From positions 47,687-111,686 of the forward strand of contig CAYTBK010000001.1 in the NCBI GenBank assembly GCA_964436005.1: 64,000 bases of DNA. Direction: 5' to 3'. A program made the translations under genes and the position numbers. The notes beneath the pieces were generated by a model, which did not search any database, was not told the DNA's origin, and saw only the letters and a program-made list of their open reading frames with translations. Source of the DNA: JAGNHB01 sp964436005. GTDB taxonomy: Bacteria > Acidobacteriota > JAAYUB01. Every line of letters starts with the position of its first letter. Within the stretch, counting starts at the first letter, position 1. Positions 49,435 through 58,968 of this stretch are shown in pieces.

Positions 49435-51930
49435 ATGAACGAGAACATGACGCCCATGATGCGTCAGTATCAGGATGTCAAACGGCGTTTTCCCGGGAAA
49501 CTGGTCTTTTTCCGCCTGGGCGACTTCTACGAGATGTTCTTCGACGACGCCATCGTCGCTTCCCGAGACCTGGAGATCACCCTGACCTCCCGGAACCGGG
49601 ACAAGAAAGGCGAGCCCATCCCCATGTGCGGGGTGCCCCATCACGCCCTGGAGGGCTATCTGACCAGGCTCATCCGCAAAGGGCACAAGGTGGTGGTCTG
49701 CGAGCAGACGGAAGACCCCAAGCCCGGGCAGCTCGTGAGACGCGACGTTTCCCGGGTGGTGACGCCCGGCACCGTCACGGAAGACGCCATGCTGGACCCC
49801 AAGGCCAACAACTTCCTGGCCGGGGTCGTTCTCCGCAAGGACGGGTTCGGCGCGGCTTTCCTCGACATCAGCACCGGGGACTTTTTCGCCACGGAGTACC
49901 ACGGCGAGGACCTGTACGCCCACCTGGCGGCAGAAATCAACCATTTCCAGCCGGCCGAAATCGTCTTTCCCCCCTCCAACGCCGACATCTTCGCCGACCG
50001 GGCCATGAAAGTCATGGTAGAAGATTCCGTTTTGACGGAAACCGACGAGGCGACCTTCCACCAGGAGGACTGTTCGCGCCGCCTGTGCCGAACGCTGGGA
50101 ACGCTTTCCCTGGCCGGTTTCGGCCTGGAGGGCCGGCCCCTGGCCACCTCGGCCGCCGGCGCCCTGGTGTCCTACGTGGTCGAGGGCAACCTGCTGCCCC
50201 TGGACCACCTGGACCGCATCACCTACTTCGAGGCCAGCGCATTCCTGCGCATGGATGCCGAGAGCATCGCCAACCTCGAGCTCGTCTCCTCCAGCGACGG
50301 CAGCCGGAAGCACACCTTGCTGGCGATTCTCGACAACACGGTGACCGGCATGGGCGGCCGCCTGCTGAAGGCCTGGATTCTGCGGCCGCTCCTGAGCCTG
50401 GAAGAGATCCGCGGCCGGCAGGAATCCGTGGAGGAACTCGTCGGCAGCTTTCAGGCCCGGGACGCCATCCGGCGCTGCCTCTCCGGGATCGCCGACATCG
50501 AGCGGCTGGTCGGCAAAGTCTCCATCGGCTCCGTGCGCGCCCGGGAACTCCTTTCGCTGGCCGCCTCCCTCGCCCGGCTCCCCGAGCTGCAGGAAACCAT
50601 GGCCCGGTTGGGCTCGCCGATCTTCCGGGAGCAGTCGGCCGGCTTCGACGCCCTGGCGGACGTCCGCCAGAGGCTGGAACAGACCCTCCACGAAGACCCG
50701 CCGGCCAACCTCAACGACGGCGGGGTCATTCGGGAAGGTTTCAGCAGCGAGCTCGACGCGCTGCGCTCCCTGGCCCGGGGCGGCAAGTCCCACCTGGCCG
50801 GCATCGAGGCGAGGGAGCGGGAGCGCAGCGGAATCAACTCCCTGAAAGTGGGGTACAACCGGGTCTTCGGCTATTATTTGGAAATCTCGCGGAGCCAGGT
50901 TTCCCTCGCCCCGGCGGACTGGATCCGGAAACAGACCCTGGCCAACGCCGAACGCTTCGTGACGCAGGAAATCAAGGAACTGGAGGAGAAGATCCTTTCG
51001 GCCGAAGAGCGTCTGATCGCCCTGGAAAAGGAGCTGTTCCAGCAGCTCCGCGAAGCGGTCGGCCAGGCCTCGCGCCGCCTGCTGGCCGCCGGCCGCACCG
51101 TGGCGCTCGTCGACGTGCTGGCCTCCCTGGCCGAAGCGGCGGTCCGGAACCGCTACGCCAGGCCGCGCGTCGACGATTCCCTGGTGCTGGAAGTGCACGG
51201 CGGGCGACACCCGGTCATCGAGCGGACGGAGGACAGCTTCGTCCCCAACGACTGCTTCCTGGACGGAGAATCCGACCAACTGATCATCCTCACCGGGCCC
51301 AACATGGGCGGGAAGAGCACCTACCTCCGACAGAACGCCCTGATCGCCGTCCTGGCGCAGATGGGCTCGTTCGTCCCGGCCGACTCGGCCCGGATCGGAA
51401 TCGTCGACCAGATCTTCACCCGGGTCGGGGCATCCGACAATCTGGCCCGCGGACGCTCCACCTTCATGGTGGAAATGATCGAGACCGCCAACATCCTCAA
51501 CACCTGCACCGGCCGCAGCCTGGTGCTGCTCGACGAAGTGGGCCGGGGCACCGCCACATTCGACGGCCTGTCCATCGCCTGGAGCGTGGCCGAGTTCCTG
51601 CTGGTCACGGAAGGGCGGACGGCCAGAACCCTTTTCGCCACCCATTATCATGAGTTGACCCGGCTGGACGCCTTGTACGACAACGTGAAAAACTGCTGCG
51701 TCACGGTCCGGGAAGGCGTCGACGACATCATCTTCCTGCGGAAAGTCGTCCCGGGGTGCGGCGCCAGAAGTTACGGCATCGAGGTGGCCAGGCTCGCCGG
51801 CATGCCCCGGGTCGTCACACAGCGGGCCAGCGACATCCTGAGAAAGCTGGAGAAAAAGGAAATCGATCTTACCGGACGGAAAAAACTCGGCCTCGAACCT
51901 GTGGAGAGCACCCAAATCAGCCTGTTCTAG
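49435..51930 (+). CDS. mutS: DNA mismatch repair protein MutS
   Basis: 831 residues. The N-terminal mismatch-binding domain has FFRLGDFYEMFFDDA with the Phe-x-Glu wedge. It is followed by connector, lever and clamp regions. The ABC ATPase has Walker A GPNMGGKST near residue 622, LLDEVGRGTATFDG and THYHEL. The start ATG 49435 has AAGGA eight bases upstream; the frame is open further back but only shadows the SurA-like gene. It is complete and probably functional. mutL is not in the window. Confidence 0.97.
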   Translation: MNENMTPMMRQYQDVKRRFPGKLVFFRLGDFYEMFFDDAIVASRDLEITLTSRNRDKKGEPIPMCGVPHHALEGYLTRLIRKGHKVVVCEQTEDPKPGQLVRRDVSRVVTPGTVTEDAMLDPKANNFLAGVVLRKDGFGAAFLDISTGDFFATEYHGEDLYAHLAAEINHFQPAEIVFPPSNADIFADRAMKVMVEDSVLTETDEATFHQEDCSRRLCRTLGTLSLAGFGLEGRPLATSAAGALVSYVVEGNLLPLDHLDRITYFEASAFLRMDAESIANLELVSSSDGSRKHTLLAILDNTVTGMGGRLLKAWILRPLLSLEEIRGRQESVEELVGSFQARDAIRRCLSGIADIERLVGKVSIGSVRARELLSLAASLARLPELQETMARLGSPIFREQSAGFDALADVRQRLEQTLHEDPPANLNDGGVIREGFSSELDALRSLARGGKSHLAGIEARERERSGINSLKVGYNRVFGYYLEISRSQVSLAPADWIRKQTLANAERFVTQEIKELEEKILSAEERLIALEKELFQQLREAVGQASRRLLAAGRTVALVDVLASLAEAAVRNRYARPRVDDSLVLEVHGGRHPVIERTEDSFVPNDCFLDGESDQLIILTGPNMGGKSTYLRQNALIAVLAQMGSFVPADSARIGIVDQIFTRVGASDNLARGRSTFMVEMIETANILNTCTGRSLVLLDEVGRGTATFDGLSIAWSVAEFLLVTEGRTARTLFATHYHELTRLDALYDNVKNCCVTVREGVDDIIFLRKVVPGCGARSYGIEVARLAGMPRVVTQRASDILRKLEKKEIDLTGRKKLGLEPVESTQISLF

Positions 51931-51939
51931 GAGCCGGAC

Positions 51940-52710
51940 ATGAACGATTTTTCCAATCTGGCCGAATGGTACGACAAGATATTCTCCTGGGGCACGCGGT
52001 TGCCGGTCGAGAGGACGTTCTTTGCGGACCTCTTCGCGGCCAACGGCGTCGCCCGCACCCTGGACTGCGCTTGCGGGACGGGGATGCACGCCATTCTGTT
52101 CGCGGCCCTGGGCTGTGATTCCTACGGGTCCGACCTCTCCGGGGACATGGTGCGGAAAGCGGTGGGAAACGCCGTTTCTTCCGGCGTGTCACCCCACTTT
52201 CGCACGGCCTCGTTCACCGACCTGCAGAAAACCTATGGCCGGGAGGATCCCTTCGACGCCGTGGTCTGCCTCGGCAACTCGCTGACCCTGGCCCCCTCCC
52301 GGGAGGACGTGGGGAACGCCCTGTCGGAAATGGCCGCCGTCCTCAGGCCCTCGGGGCTCTGCATCCTCCATGTCTTCAACTGGGACCGCCTGCCTCCCGG
52401 GCAGATGCGCATCATGCCGGCCACGTCGTCCATCATCGGCGGCTGCCCCACTTTCTTCCTGCGCATATTCCACAACACCGGCCACCACATCGAGCTTCAC
52501 ATCATCATCCTGTCCGAAGAGGTGCCGCACGGGACCCGCACCGTCACTCACACGGCCGTCCAGCAGCCGGTCGGCCCCGCCGAACTGGAATCCTTCGCCC
52601 GGGCGGCGGGCCTGTCCGTGGAAAAAACCTATTCCGGGTACGGCATGGAGACTTTCGACCCTCAACTTTCCGACCAGTTGCTCTGCGTTCTGAGAAAGAC
52701 CGGCCGGTAG
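51940..52710 (+). CDS. Class I SAM-dependent methyltransferase
   Basis: 256 residues. LDCACGTGMHAILFAALGC is motif I with the GxG loop, YGSDLSGDMVRKA motif II, and FDAVVCLGNSLTLA motif III/IV. The N-terminal FSNLAEWYDKIFSW is typical of this family of small-molecule methyltransferases. The substrate is unknown. It follows mutS by nine bases with GGAGCCGG before the ATG and ends in a strong hairpin. Confidence 0.85.
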   Translation: MNDFSNLAEWYDKIFSWGTRLPVERTFFADLFAANGVARTLDCACGTGMHAILFAALGCDSYGSDLSGDMVRKAVGNAVSSGVSPHFRTASFTDLQKTYGREDPFDAVVCLGNSLTLAPSREDVGNALSEMAAVLRPSGLCILHVFNWDRLPPGQMRIMPATSSIIGGCPTFFLRIFHNTGHHIELHIIILSEEVPHGTRTVTHTAVQQPVGPAELESFARAAGLSVEKTYSGYGMETFDPQLSDQLLCVLRKTGR

Positions 52711-52739
52711 TCCTTCCCCGCGGCACGCCCGGGGAAGGA
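52711..52739 (+). terminator. Hairpin after the methyltransferase gene
   Basis: TCCTTCCCCG (52711-52720) and CGGGGAAGGA (52730-52739) form a perfect 10-bp stem directly after the stop codon. There is no T-run, so termination strength is uncertain. Confidence 0.45.
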
Positions 52740-52766
52740 AGCCCTTCCGGCGCTCTTACTTCCCGT

Positions 52767-52795
52767 TTGACAAGAATCTCGCTCTCTGGTAAAAC
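52767..52795 (+). promoter_or_regulatory. Promoter of the HD-GYP gene, with possible leaderless start
   Basis: TTGACA (52767-52772), 17 bases, TAAAAC (52790-52795). The predicted transcript would begin at about 52802, next to a GTG at 52803. Confidence 0.5.
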
Positions 52796-52802
52796 TTTGA
52801 AC

Positions 52803-54185
52803 GTGAAATCGAGCCCACTGAAAAAAGTGTTCCGTCACTCCGGAAATCAAGCATTTTTGCGTGATTACTGCCTTTTTCACAACACGGAGCTGGCGGTTTT
52901 CGACATAGAGAATTCTCTTGTCTTCGGAAAACCTTTGCCCATCATGCGCGACGTGGCGGAAATCCGTTTCCAGGGCGTCTACACGGGGCGCGTCGAGGCC
53001 GTGCAGTACGCCGAGGCGGCCGCTTCCATCGTGACGTTCATCCTCCAGAAAGAAGAGGAGATCCGAGGCCTCTCCATCGAAACGCTCGAACAGTACCGGG
53101 AAATCAAGCTCCTCGGCGAGATCGGCGAACTGATGAGTTCCGTCACGGAGCTCGAGGATGTCGCGCACACGGTCCTGGAGAAGGTCCACCGCCTCATCCC
53201 CGGCGACAATGGCTCGCTCATGCTGTACGACGAAGAATCCGGGCATTTCAACATCCTCGGGGCCTTCGGAGGGCAGTCGACGGTCAAGGCCAACCTGGCC
53301 GGAAAAATCGGCATCGTCGGGGCCGTCTTCAACAGCCGGAAAGGGGAGATCGTCAACGACGTCCGTTCCGATTCCCGGTACGTCCCGGGCGGGTTGGCCG
53401 TGAGTTCGCTGATCTGCGTTCCCCTGGTCGTCAAGGAGAAGGGCCTCGGCGTTCTCAACATCAGCAGCGAGAAACCGGTCAACTACACGTCGCAGCACTT
53501 GAACATGCTGCAAACCCTGGCCTCCGAAGTGGCCGTCACCGTCGAAAACGCCCGGCTGTACACCGATCTGCGGGAAACGTTCTACAGCACCGTCTACACC
53601 CTGGCGGAAACCATCGAACGCCGCGACGCTTACACGGGGGGGCACACGCGCCGGGTGATGGAGTACAGCCTCGGCATCGGCAACACGCTCCACCTGGACA
53701 AGGACCTCACGAACAATTTGAAACTCGTCTCCATGCTGCACGACATCGGCAAGATCGGCGTCAGCGACTTCATCCTGCAAAAACCGGGCAAGCTTTCCCC
53801 CGGCGAGTTCGAGATGATGAAGTCGCACGCCGCAGCCGGAGGCGAGATCCTATACAACATCAAGGCGTTCCGGCCCCTGGTGCCGGGAATCCGCCATCAC
53901 CACGAGCGGCACGACGGCACCGGCTACCCGGATGGCCTGGCCGGCGGAGACATCCCCGTCCTGGCCCGCATCGTTTCGGTCGCCGACACGTTCGACGCCA
54001 TGACCAGCGACCGGCCGTACCGAAAGGGGTTGACGCCCGCCATCGCCTTCCAGGAACTGATCCGGTGCTCCGGAACGCAGTTCGACCCGATCATGGCGGC
54101 CGCCTTCATCGAGCATTTTTCCGCCTCCTTCGGTTTTGACCCGGAAAGCAGCGAGGACGGAGGCGTCATGAAGAATCCGGCCTGA
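52803..54185 (+). CDS. GAF and HD-GYP domain protein, probable c-di-GMP phosphodiesterase
   Basis: About 460 residues. An N-terminal region (1-95) of unknown fold precedes a GAF domain (about 110-260: GSLMLYDEESGHFNIL to PLVVKEKGLGVLNI). The HD-GYP domain (about 270-450) has MLHDIGKIG, the extended HHHERHDGTGYPDG signature and ADTFDAMTSDRPYR. All motif residues of active c-di-GMP phosphodiesterases are present. A TTG at 52767 overlaps the -35 box and is unlikely. GTG 52803 coincides with the predicted transcript start and has no ribosome site. The hybrid kinase follows. Confidence 0.9.
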   Translation: MKSSPLKKVFRHSGNQAFLRDYCLFHNTELAVFDIENSLVFGKPLPIMRDVAEIRFQGVYTGRVEAVQYAEAAASIVTFILQKEEEIRGLSIETLEQYREIKLLGEIGELMSSVTELEDVAHTVLEKVHRLIPGDNGSLMLYDEESGHFNILGAFGGQSTVKANLAGKIGIVGAVFNSRKGEIVNDVRSDSRYVPGGLAVSSLICVPLVVKEKGLGVLNISSEKPVNYTSQHLNMLQTLASEVAVTVENARLYTDLRETFYSTVYTLAETIERRDAYTGGHTRRVMEYSLGIGNTLHLDKDLTNNLKLVSMLHDIGKIGVSDFILQKPGKLSPGEFEMMKSHAAAGGEILYNIKAFRPLVPGIRHHHERHDGTGYPDGLAGGDIPVLARIVSVADTFDAMTSDRPYRKGLTPAIAFQELIRCSGTQFDPIMAAAFIEHFSASFGFDPESSEDGGVMKNPA

Positions 54186-54262
54186 CGCCTCCATCCCGGC
54201 AGGCGAATACCTGGCCGGCGACCGGAAAGGTTCCCAACGACCCCGCTTCCGGGAGGAAGCCA

Positions 54263-57200
54263 TTGACGAGCAAGGCACTGCAAAGCACCATCGAGGAATC
54301 GGTCTCCAGGCTCAGGGGCATCATCGAGTCGGGCGACATGTCGCTCCGCCTGTCGCCGGACGGCAATTCCGAGATGCAGCCGCTGACCCAAGAAATCAAC
54401 CGGCTTCTCGAATATCTCGACCGGCGCATCGACAGCCGCACGACGGACCTGGAAACGGCCATCAAGGCGCTCGTGGAGGAAGTGGAGCGGCACCAGAAGA
54501 CCATCCGCCTGCAGGAAGCCCTCTTCCAGATCGGGGAAGAGGCCTCGCGTTGCGTCGCCCCCTCCCAGTTCTTCAAATCCATTCATTCCATCATTGAAAC
54601 CCTGATCCCGTTCACAACTTTCTATATCGCCCTCTACGACCCGTTGACGGATCTGCTGGCCTTCCCCTACTTCGCCGGGAACGTCGAACCCCAACCCCCG
54701 CCTCGCAAGCTCGCCAACGGGGTGACCGAGTACGTTCTGCAAAAGAGGGAAGCGGTCCTCCTCTCCCGGGACGAGATCGCCGGGTTGGTCCGCAGCGGGG
54801 TGGTGGGGACAGGGTTCGGCAAGTACCCGGAATTCTACCTGGGCGCTCCCCTCTCGGTGGGCGACCGCATCCTCGGCGTCATCTGCCTGCAAAGTTTCAC
54901 TTGCGATATTGTATACAACCAAAAGGACTTGGAACTGCTGTCGTTCGTCGGCTGCCAGGTGGCGACCGCCATCGCCCGCCGCGACCTGGAACATTCCTGG
55001 CGCCACTACGAGTTCATCATCAACTCCGCCCAGGAATACATGACCCTGGTGGACAAGGACTACCGCTACGTGGCGGTGAATGACGCCTACTGCCAGGCCA
55101 AGAACCTGAGCCGAAACGACATCGTCGGGCACACAGCCCAGGAGATCTGGGGCGAGGACGCCTTTCACGAAGAACTCCGCTCCCATTTCGACCGCTGTTT
55201 CCAGGGAGAGACGGTCAACTACGTGGGGCGTTTTTCCCTGGGCAACGGGGAACAGTTCTACGCCGTCACCTACTACCCATTCCGGAATCGCGACGGGGAG
55301 GTCACGCACGTCGCCATGGTCAGCCGTGACGTCACGGCGCAGACCCTGGCCCAGGAAGCCCTGCGCCGGAGCAAGGAGGAACTGGAAGCCCGGGTGGTGG
55401 AACGGACCGAGGAATTGGAGCACATGATCTTCCGTCTCCGCAACGAGGCCCACGAGCGCAAGCAGGCGGAAGAGGCTCTGAAGCTGAAGGAAGAACGTTT
55501 CCGCAACATGATCGAGAACGCCCACGACCTCACCGCGATCCTCGACCCGCTGGCGAAATTCAAGTACTCCAGCCCTTCCTCGCAGGACATCCTGGGCTAT
55601 GAACCGTCCGAATTGCTGGGGAAATCGGTGTTCGCCTTCATCCATCCCGACGACCGGGACCGGGTGCGGTCGTTCATCCGGCAAAACGCCAACAAGCAGG
55701 GCACGGCTCCCCGCATCGAGTTGCGCTGGGTGCTCAAGAATGGCGGCTTCAAGTATCTGGAGTCCGTCGCCAACAATCTCACCAACAACCCCTCCATTCA
55801 GGGCATCGTGGTCAACGCGCGGGACGTCACCGACCGGAAACTGGCGGAGGACACGCTGCGCGAAGCCAACGAAAACCTCAAGGCCCTGGACGCCATGAAG
55901 ACCGACTTCCTGTCCACCGTCTCTCACGAATTGAGAACGCCCCTCACATCGATCCTCGGCTTCGGGAAAATCATCCGCAAGAAAATCCTGGAAGCCGACC
56001 CCATTGTCCTTTACCGAAACTCCGAAAAATCGACGAGGCTGCGCGAACAGATCCTCGACAACCTGGGCATCATCATCTCCGAATCCGAACGCCTGACGGC
56101 GCTCGTCAACGACGTGCTGGACATCACCAAGATGGAGGCCGGGAAACTGGAATGGCGGCAGGAAACCATCCGGATCCCCGACCTGATCAGCCAGGCGGTG
56201 GCGGCGATTTCGCCCCTGGTGGAAAACCGGAACCTGACGGTCTGCCAGGATCTCGGCCCCGACCTCCCGGACGTGACGGGTGACCGCGACCGCTTGCTCC
56301 AGGTGCTGATCAACCTTTTGTCCAACGCCGTCAAGTTCACCGAAAAAGGGCAGATATGGTGTTCGGCCAGGCACGTGGAGACGGAGATCGAGATTTCCGT
56401 CTCCGATACCGGCATCGGCATCGACAATGAAAACCAGGAACACATCTTCGAGAAATTCAAGCAGGTGGGCGATACGCTGACCGGAAAGCCGACCGGAACG
56501 GGCCTCGGGCTGCCCATCTGCAAGCGGATCGTCGAACACCACGGGGGCAAGATCTGGGTGGAGAGCCACCTGGGCAGCGGGAGCCGCTTCACCTTCACCA
56601 TCCCCTCCCGGCACCGGGACCCCTCCGCGATGGAACTCGTCAGCCTGGACGCGTTGGTGGAGCGGCTGGTCAACGCCCCGGCCATGGTGTGCGCCATCTC
56701 CAAAGACTGGAAACACCCCTCCGTCCTGGTGGTGGACGACGACTACGGAATCCGGCGTCTGCTGCGCCAGGAGCTGGAGAATGCCGGCTTCGACGTGCGG
56801 CTGGCTTCGGACGGGGCCGAGGCGCTCAGCGCCGCCCGCAACGACCCTCCGGAACTGATCGTCATGGACGTGCTCATGCCCGTCCTCAACGGGTACGACG
56901 CCGCCATTCTCCTGAAACGGGACGAGCAGACTAGGGGGATTCCGATCCTTATGCTATCCTGTTCCGACGCCAGGCAGCCGACCCCGCAGTTGACCGTCGA
57001 AAGCATGCTGCCGAAACCGCTGGAAACGGAAACCCTGATCCGGGAGATGCGCCGGTTGCTGTCGGCTTTCAACCCGGTCACCCATGTCCTGCTGATCACC
57101 AGCGACGATCAGGTTTCGCAGACGCTGGGCAACCGGCTGGCCGGCGTGATCTCCCTGTCCACCTGGGACCCTTCCCAGGCCTCCCGCCTGGAGGAAGAGC

Positions 57201-57367
57201 CGGCTGCGGTGGACATCGTGGTGATCGACCAGGAATTCCCCAGGTGGGAGAGCCTCCTGGCAGACATGGAATTCGTCAGGCTGGCTTCTTCCGCCAAGAA
57301 GCTGCTGCTGGTGAAGGAAAGCGGCGGGAACGGGATTCTCCACCGGGCCTCGCGCCAGGAGAACTAG
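54263..57367 (+). CDS. Large hybrid sensor kinase (GAF-PAS-PAS-HisKA-HATPase-REC)
   Basis: 1034 residues from a TTG at 54263 behind GGGAGG. No membrane segment is seen, so it is cytosolic. A short HAMP-like start (EIQ-type SEMQPLTQEINRLLEYL) is followed by GAF (about 95-245), PAS (250-365), a coiled coil (370-410), PAS (about 412-535), HisKA with His555 (STVSHELRTPL), HATPase (about 660-780, SDTGIGI and GTGLGLPI), and a receiver with Asp869 (IVMDVLMPVLNG). After it comes a second receiver-like fold (960-1034, VLLITSDDQ) whose acceptor region reads VVIDQEFP. Signal unknown. The response regulator downstream is a likely partner. Confidence 0.9.
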   Translation: MTSKALQSTIEESVSRLRGIIESGDMSLRLSPDGNSEMQPLTQEINRLLEYLDRRIDSRTTDLETAIKALVEEVERHQKTIRLQEALFQIGEEASRCVAPSQFFKSIHSIIETLIPFTTFYIALYDPLTDLLAFPYFAGNVEPQPPPRKLANGVTEYVLQKREAVLLSRDEIAGLVRSGVVGTGFGKYPEFYLGAPLSVGDRILGVICLQSFTCDIVYNQKDLELLSFVGCQVATAIARRDLEHSWRHYEFIINSAQEYMTLVDKDYRYVAVNDAYCQAKNLSRNDIVGHTAQEIWGEDAFHEELRSHFDRCFQGETVNYVGRFSLGNGEQFYAVTYYPFRNRDGEVTHVAMVSRDVTAQTLAQEALRRSKEELEARVVERTEELEHMIFRLRNEAHERKQAEEALKLKEERFRNMIENAHDLTAILDPLAKFKYSSPSSQDILGYEPSELLGKSVFAFIHPDDRDRVRSFIRQNANKQGTAPRIELRWVLKNGGFKYLESVANNLTNNPSIQGIVVNARDVTDRKLAEDTLREANENLKALDAMKTDFLSTVSHELRTPLTSILGFGKIIRKKILEADPIVLYRNSEKSTRLREQILDNLGIIISESERLTALVNDVLDITKMEAGKLEWRQETIRIPDLISQAVAAISPLVENRNLTVCQDLGPDLPDVTGDRDRLLQVLINLLSNAVKFTEKGQIWCSARHVETEIEISVSDTGIGIDNENQEHIFEKFKQVGDTLTGKPTGTGLGLPICKRIVEHHGGKIWVESHLGSGSRFTFTIPSRHRDPSAMELVSLDALVERLVNAPAMVCAISKDWKHPSVLVVDDDYGIRRLLRQELENAGFDVRLASDGAEALSAARNDPPELIVMDVLMPVLNGYDAAILLKRDEQTRGIPILMLSCSDARQPTPQLTVESMLPKPLETETLIREMRRLLSAFNPVTHVLLITSDDQVSQTLGNRLAGVISLSTWDPSQASRLEEEPAAVDIVVIDQEFPRWESLLADMEFVRLASSAKKLLLVKESGGNGILHRASRQEN

Positions 57368-57445
57368 GGGGCACCCCGCACCCCCGCCATCGGCTGGACA
57401 TGAAATTTTCCGCTTTCGGAACAAGCGGTTGCGCAAGGAGACGAT

Positions 57446-57829
57446 ATGCCCAAAATACTGATTGTCGACGACGAAGCTCATATCCGTCTGTTGTTGGAAC
57501 AGTCTTTGGAGGAATTCGAGGACATGGGCGTCGAGATACTGACCGCCACCAACGGGCGGGAAGGGTTCGAAATGATCCGGGAGCACCAACCGGAACTCGT
57601 TTTTCTCGACGTCATGATGCCGGAAATGAACGGCTACGACGTCTGCCTGAAAGTGAAGCGTCAGCTGGGGCTGGAGAAGGTGTTCATCATCATGCTGACG
57701 GCCAAGGGCCAGGAATTCGACCGCCGCAAAGGCATGGACTACGGCGCCGATCTCTACCTGACGAAGCCCTTCGACCCGGACGTCATCGTCGAAAAGACGG
57801 CCGCCGTGCTGGGCATTCACACGAAGTGA
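57446..57829 (+). CDS. Single-domain response regulator
   Basis: 127 residues, one receiver domain with Asp8-Asp9, acceptor Asp55 (FLDVMMPEMNG), Thr in MLTAKG, and Lys107 (TKPF). No output domain, so it may act as a phosphate relay or by protein contact. CAAGGAGA precedes the ATG. It follows the hybrid kinase by about 80 bases and probably shares its transcript. Confidence 0.93.
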   Translation: MPKILIVDDEAHIRLLLEQSLEEFEDMGVEILTATNGREGFEMIREHQPELVFLDVMMPEMNGYDVCLKVKRQLGLEKVFIIMLTAKGQEFDRRKGMDYGADLYLTKPFDPDVIVEKTAAVLGIHTK

Positions 57830-57914
57830 CCCGGAAAGAGCCGCCCCGGTCATCTGCCGGATGCCGCAGGTATGATGCCGGGGGGATGAGGGGAGCGGCC
57901 GGCCCCGAACCTGG

Positions 57915-58798
57915 CTAGAGTCCCAGGAAGAGGATCGCGGCTCCCGACCCGGCGATGACGAACCCCGCCATCGCATGGACGTAGCGTTCCATCCAGCGCA
58001 GGGGGATCATCCGGAAGCCCGCCCGGAGGAACAGGACGGCGCCGATCATGGCCAGCACGGTGNNNNNNNNNNNNNNNNNNNNNNNNNNNNNNNNNNNNNN
58101 NNNNNNNNNNNNNNNNNNNNNNNNNNNNNNNNNNNNNNNNNNNNNNNNNNNNNNNNNNNNNNCATCCGGAAGCCCGCCCGGAGGAACAGGACGGCGCCGA
58201 TCATGGCCAGCACGGTGACCGTTCCGAAAACGCCCGAAACCACGCCGGCCTCCATCCACGCCCCCCGCGAGGCCGGCACCATCACGATGGGGATCATGGG
58301 TTCGCAAGGGCCCAGAATGAAGACGATGAAAAGCGTCCAGGTGGTGACCACGGCCGATGGGTTCCCCTTGCCGGCCGCATGCGGGTGCGCATGTTCCGTC
58401 TCGCGGTGGTTGTGCTCGTGGGTGTGAAGTTCCCCGTCTCCGTGCACGTGGATGTGCTGGTGGCTCTTCCCGCGCAACCCGCGCCGGATTCCCCACAGGG
58501 CGTAGGCCAGCCCGAAACCGGTGAGCAGCCAGGCCGCCAGGTCGCCCCGCCACCCCTCGACAATCTGCAACCGGCCGACCGCCACGCCGGCCAGGACACC
58601 CACCAGGCTCAGGACGATGGACGAGGCGACATGGCCAACGCCGCAAAGGGCGGTGACCAGTACGAGTTTTTTTCGGCTCCATTTGCCCGCCTGCCCGAGC
58701 ATCACGAAAGGAAGGTAGTGGTCGGGGCCGGCCAGGGTGTGGATGACGCCGAGGCTGGCCGCCGTCCAGATCAACAACGCGCTGTCGGTACCGATCAC
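57915..58798 (-). CDS. Membrane metal-transporter-like protein with His-rich loop, interrupted by an assembly gap
   Basis: Starts at GTG 58798 with GGAGGG upstream. Membrane segments begin ASLGVIHTLAGPDHYLPFVM, whose H-x4-GPDH motif resembles NicO/UreH-type and TauE/SafE-like transporters. A loop rich in His (HIHVHGDGELHTHEHNH) near residue 110-140 suggests metal binding, perhaps Ni or Co. The frame breaks at a run of 100 N (58063-58162). Removing the N run and one copy of the 55-base duplication (155 bases) gives 729 bases, exactly 243 codons, with an intact C-terminus ending ILFLGL. So the gene is whole in the organism and broken only in this assembly. Confidence 0.85.
58063..58162. other. 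Assembly gap of 100 N between duplicated 55-base ends
   Basis: The bases at 58008-58062 and 58163-58217 are identical. This is a scaffold join whose two contigs overlap by 55 bases, filled with a default 100-N run. No real sequence is missing here. Confidence 0.93.
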
Positions 58799-58843
58799 GG
58801 AACCCTCCTTCCTTTCGCTTGAATCCAGAAAACACGACCGCGC

Positions 58844-58849
58844 ATTTTA
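58844..58849 (-). promoter_or_regulatory. Extended -10 promoter of the His-rich membrane protein gene
   Basis: Minus strand TGG-TAAAAT, an extended -10 element about 45 bases before the GTG start. No clear -35. Confidence 0.4.
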
Positions 58850-58889
58850 CCACAGGGGTCCAAGTATATGATCCCCGGACCTGAAATTC

Positions 58890-58898
58890 TGGTATAAT
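58890..58898 (+). promoter_or_regulatory. Extended -10 promoter of the dxs operon
   Basis: TGG-TATAAT (58890-58898) is an extended, perfect -10 element about 70 bases before the dxs start. It is divergent from the promoter at 58844. Confidence 0.55.
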
Positions 58899-58968
58899 TC
58901 GGCGCTGACGCCTCCGCTGTTCGGAACGGCCTCTGATGCGCGGACGACGTCACCAGGAGGCCCTCCCG

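Noticed and set aside
49183..52089. Leftward open frame of 968 codons opposite mutS
   Set aside because: Antisense shadow of surA-like and mutS genes, without a ribosome site or domain.
58008..58217. True tandem duplication or transposon footprint at the N run
   Set aside because: Exactly 100 N between identical ends, and an in-frame gene on collapse, point to a scaffold artefact.
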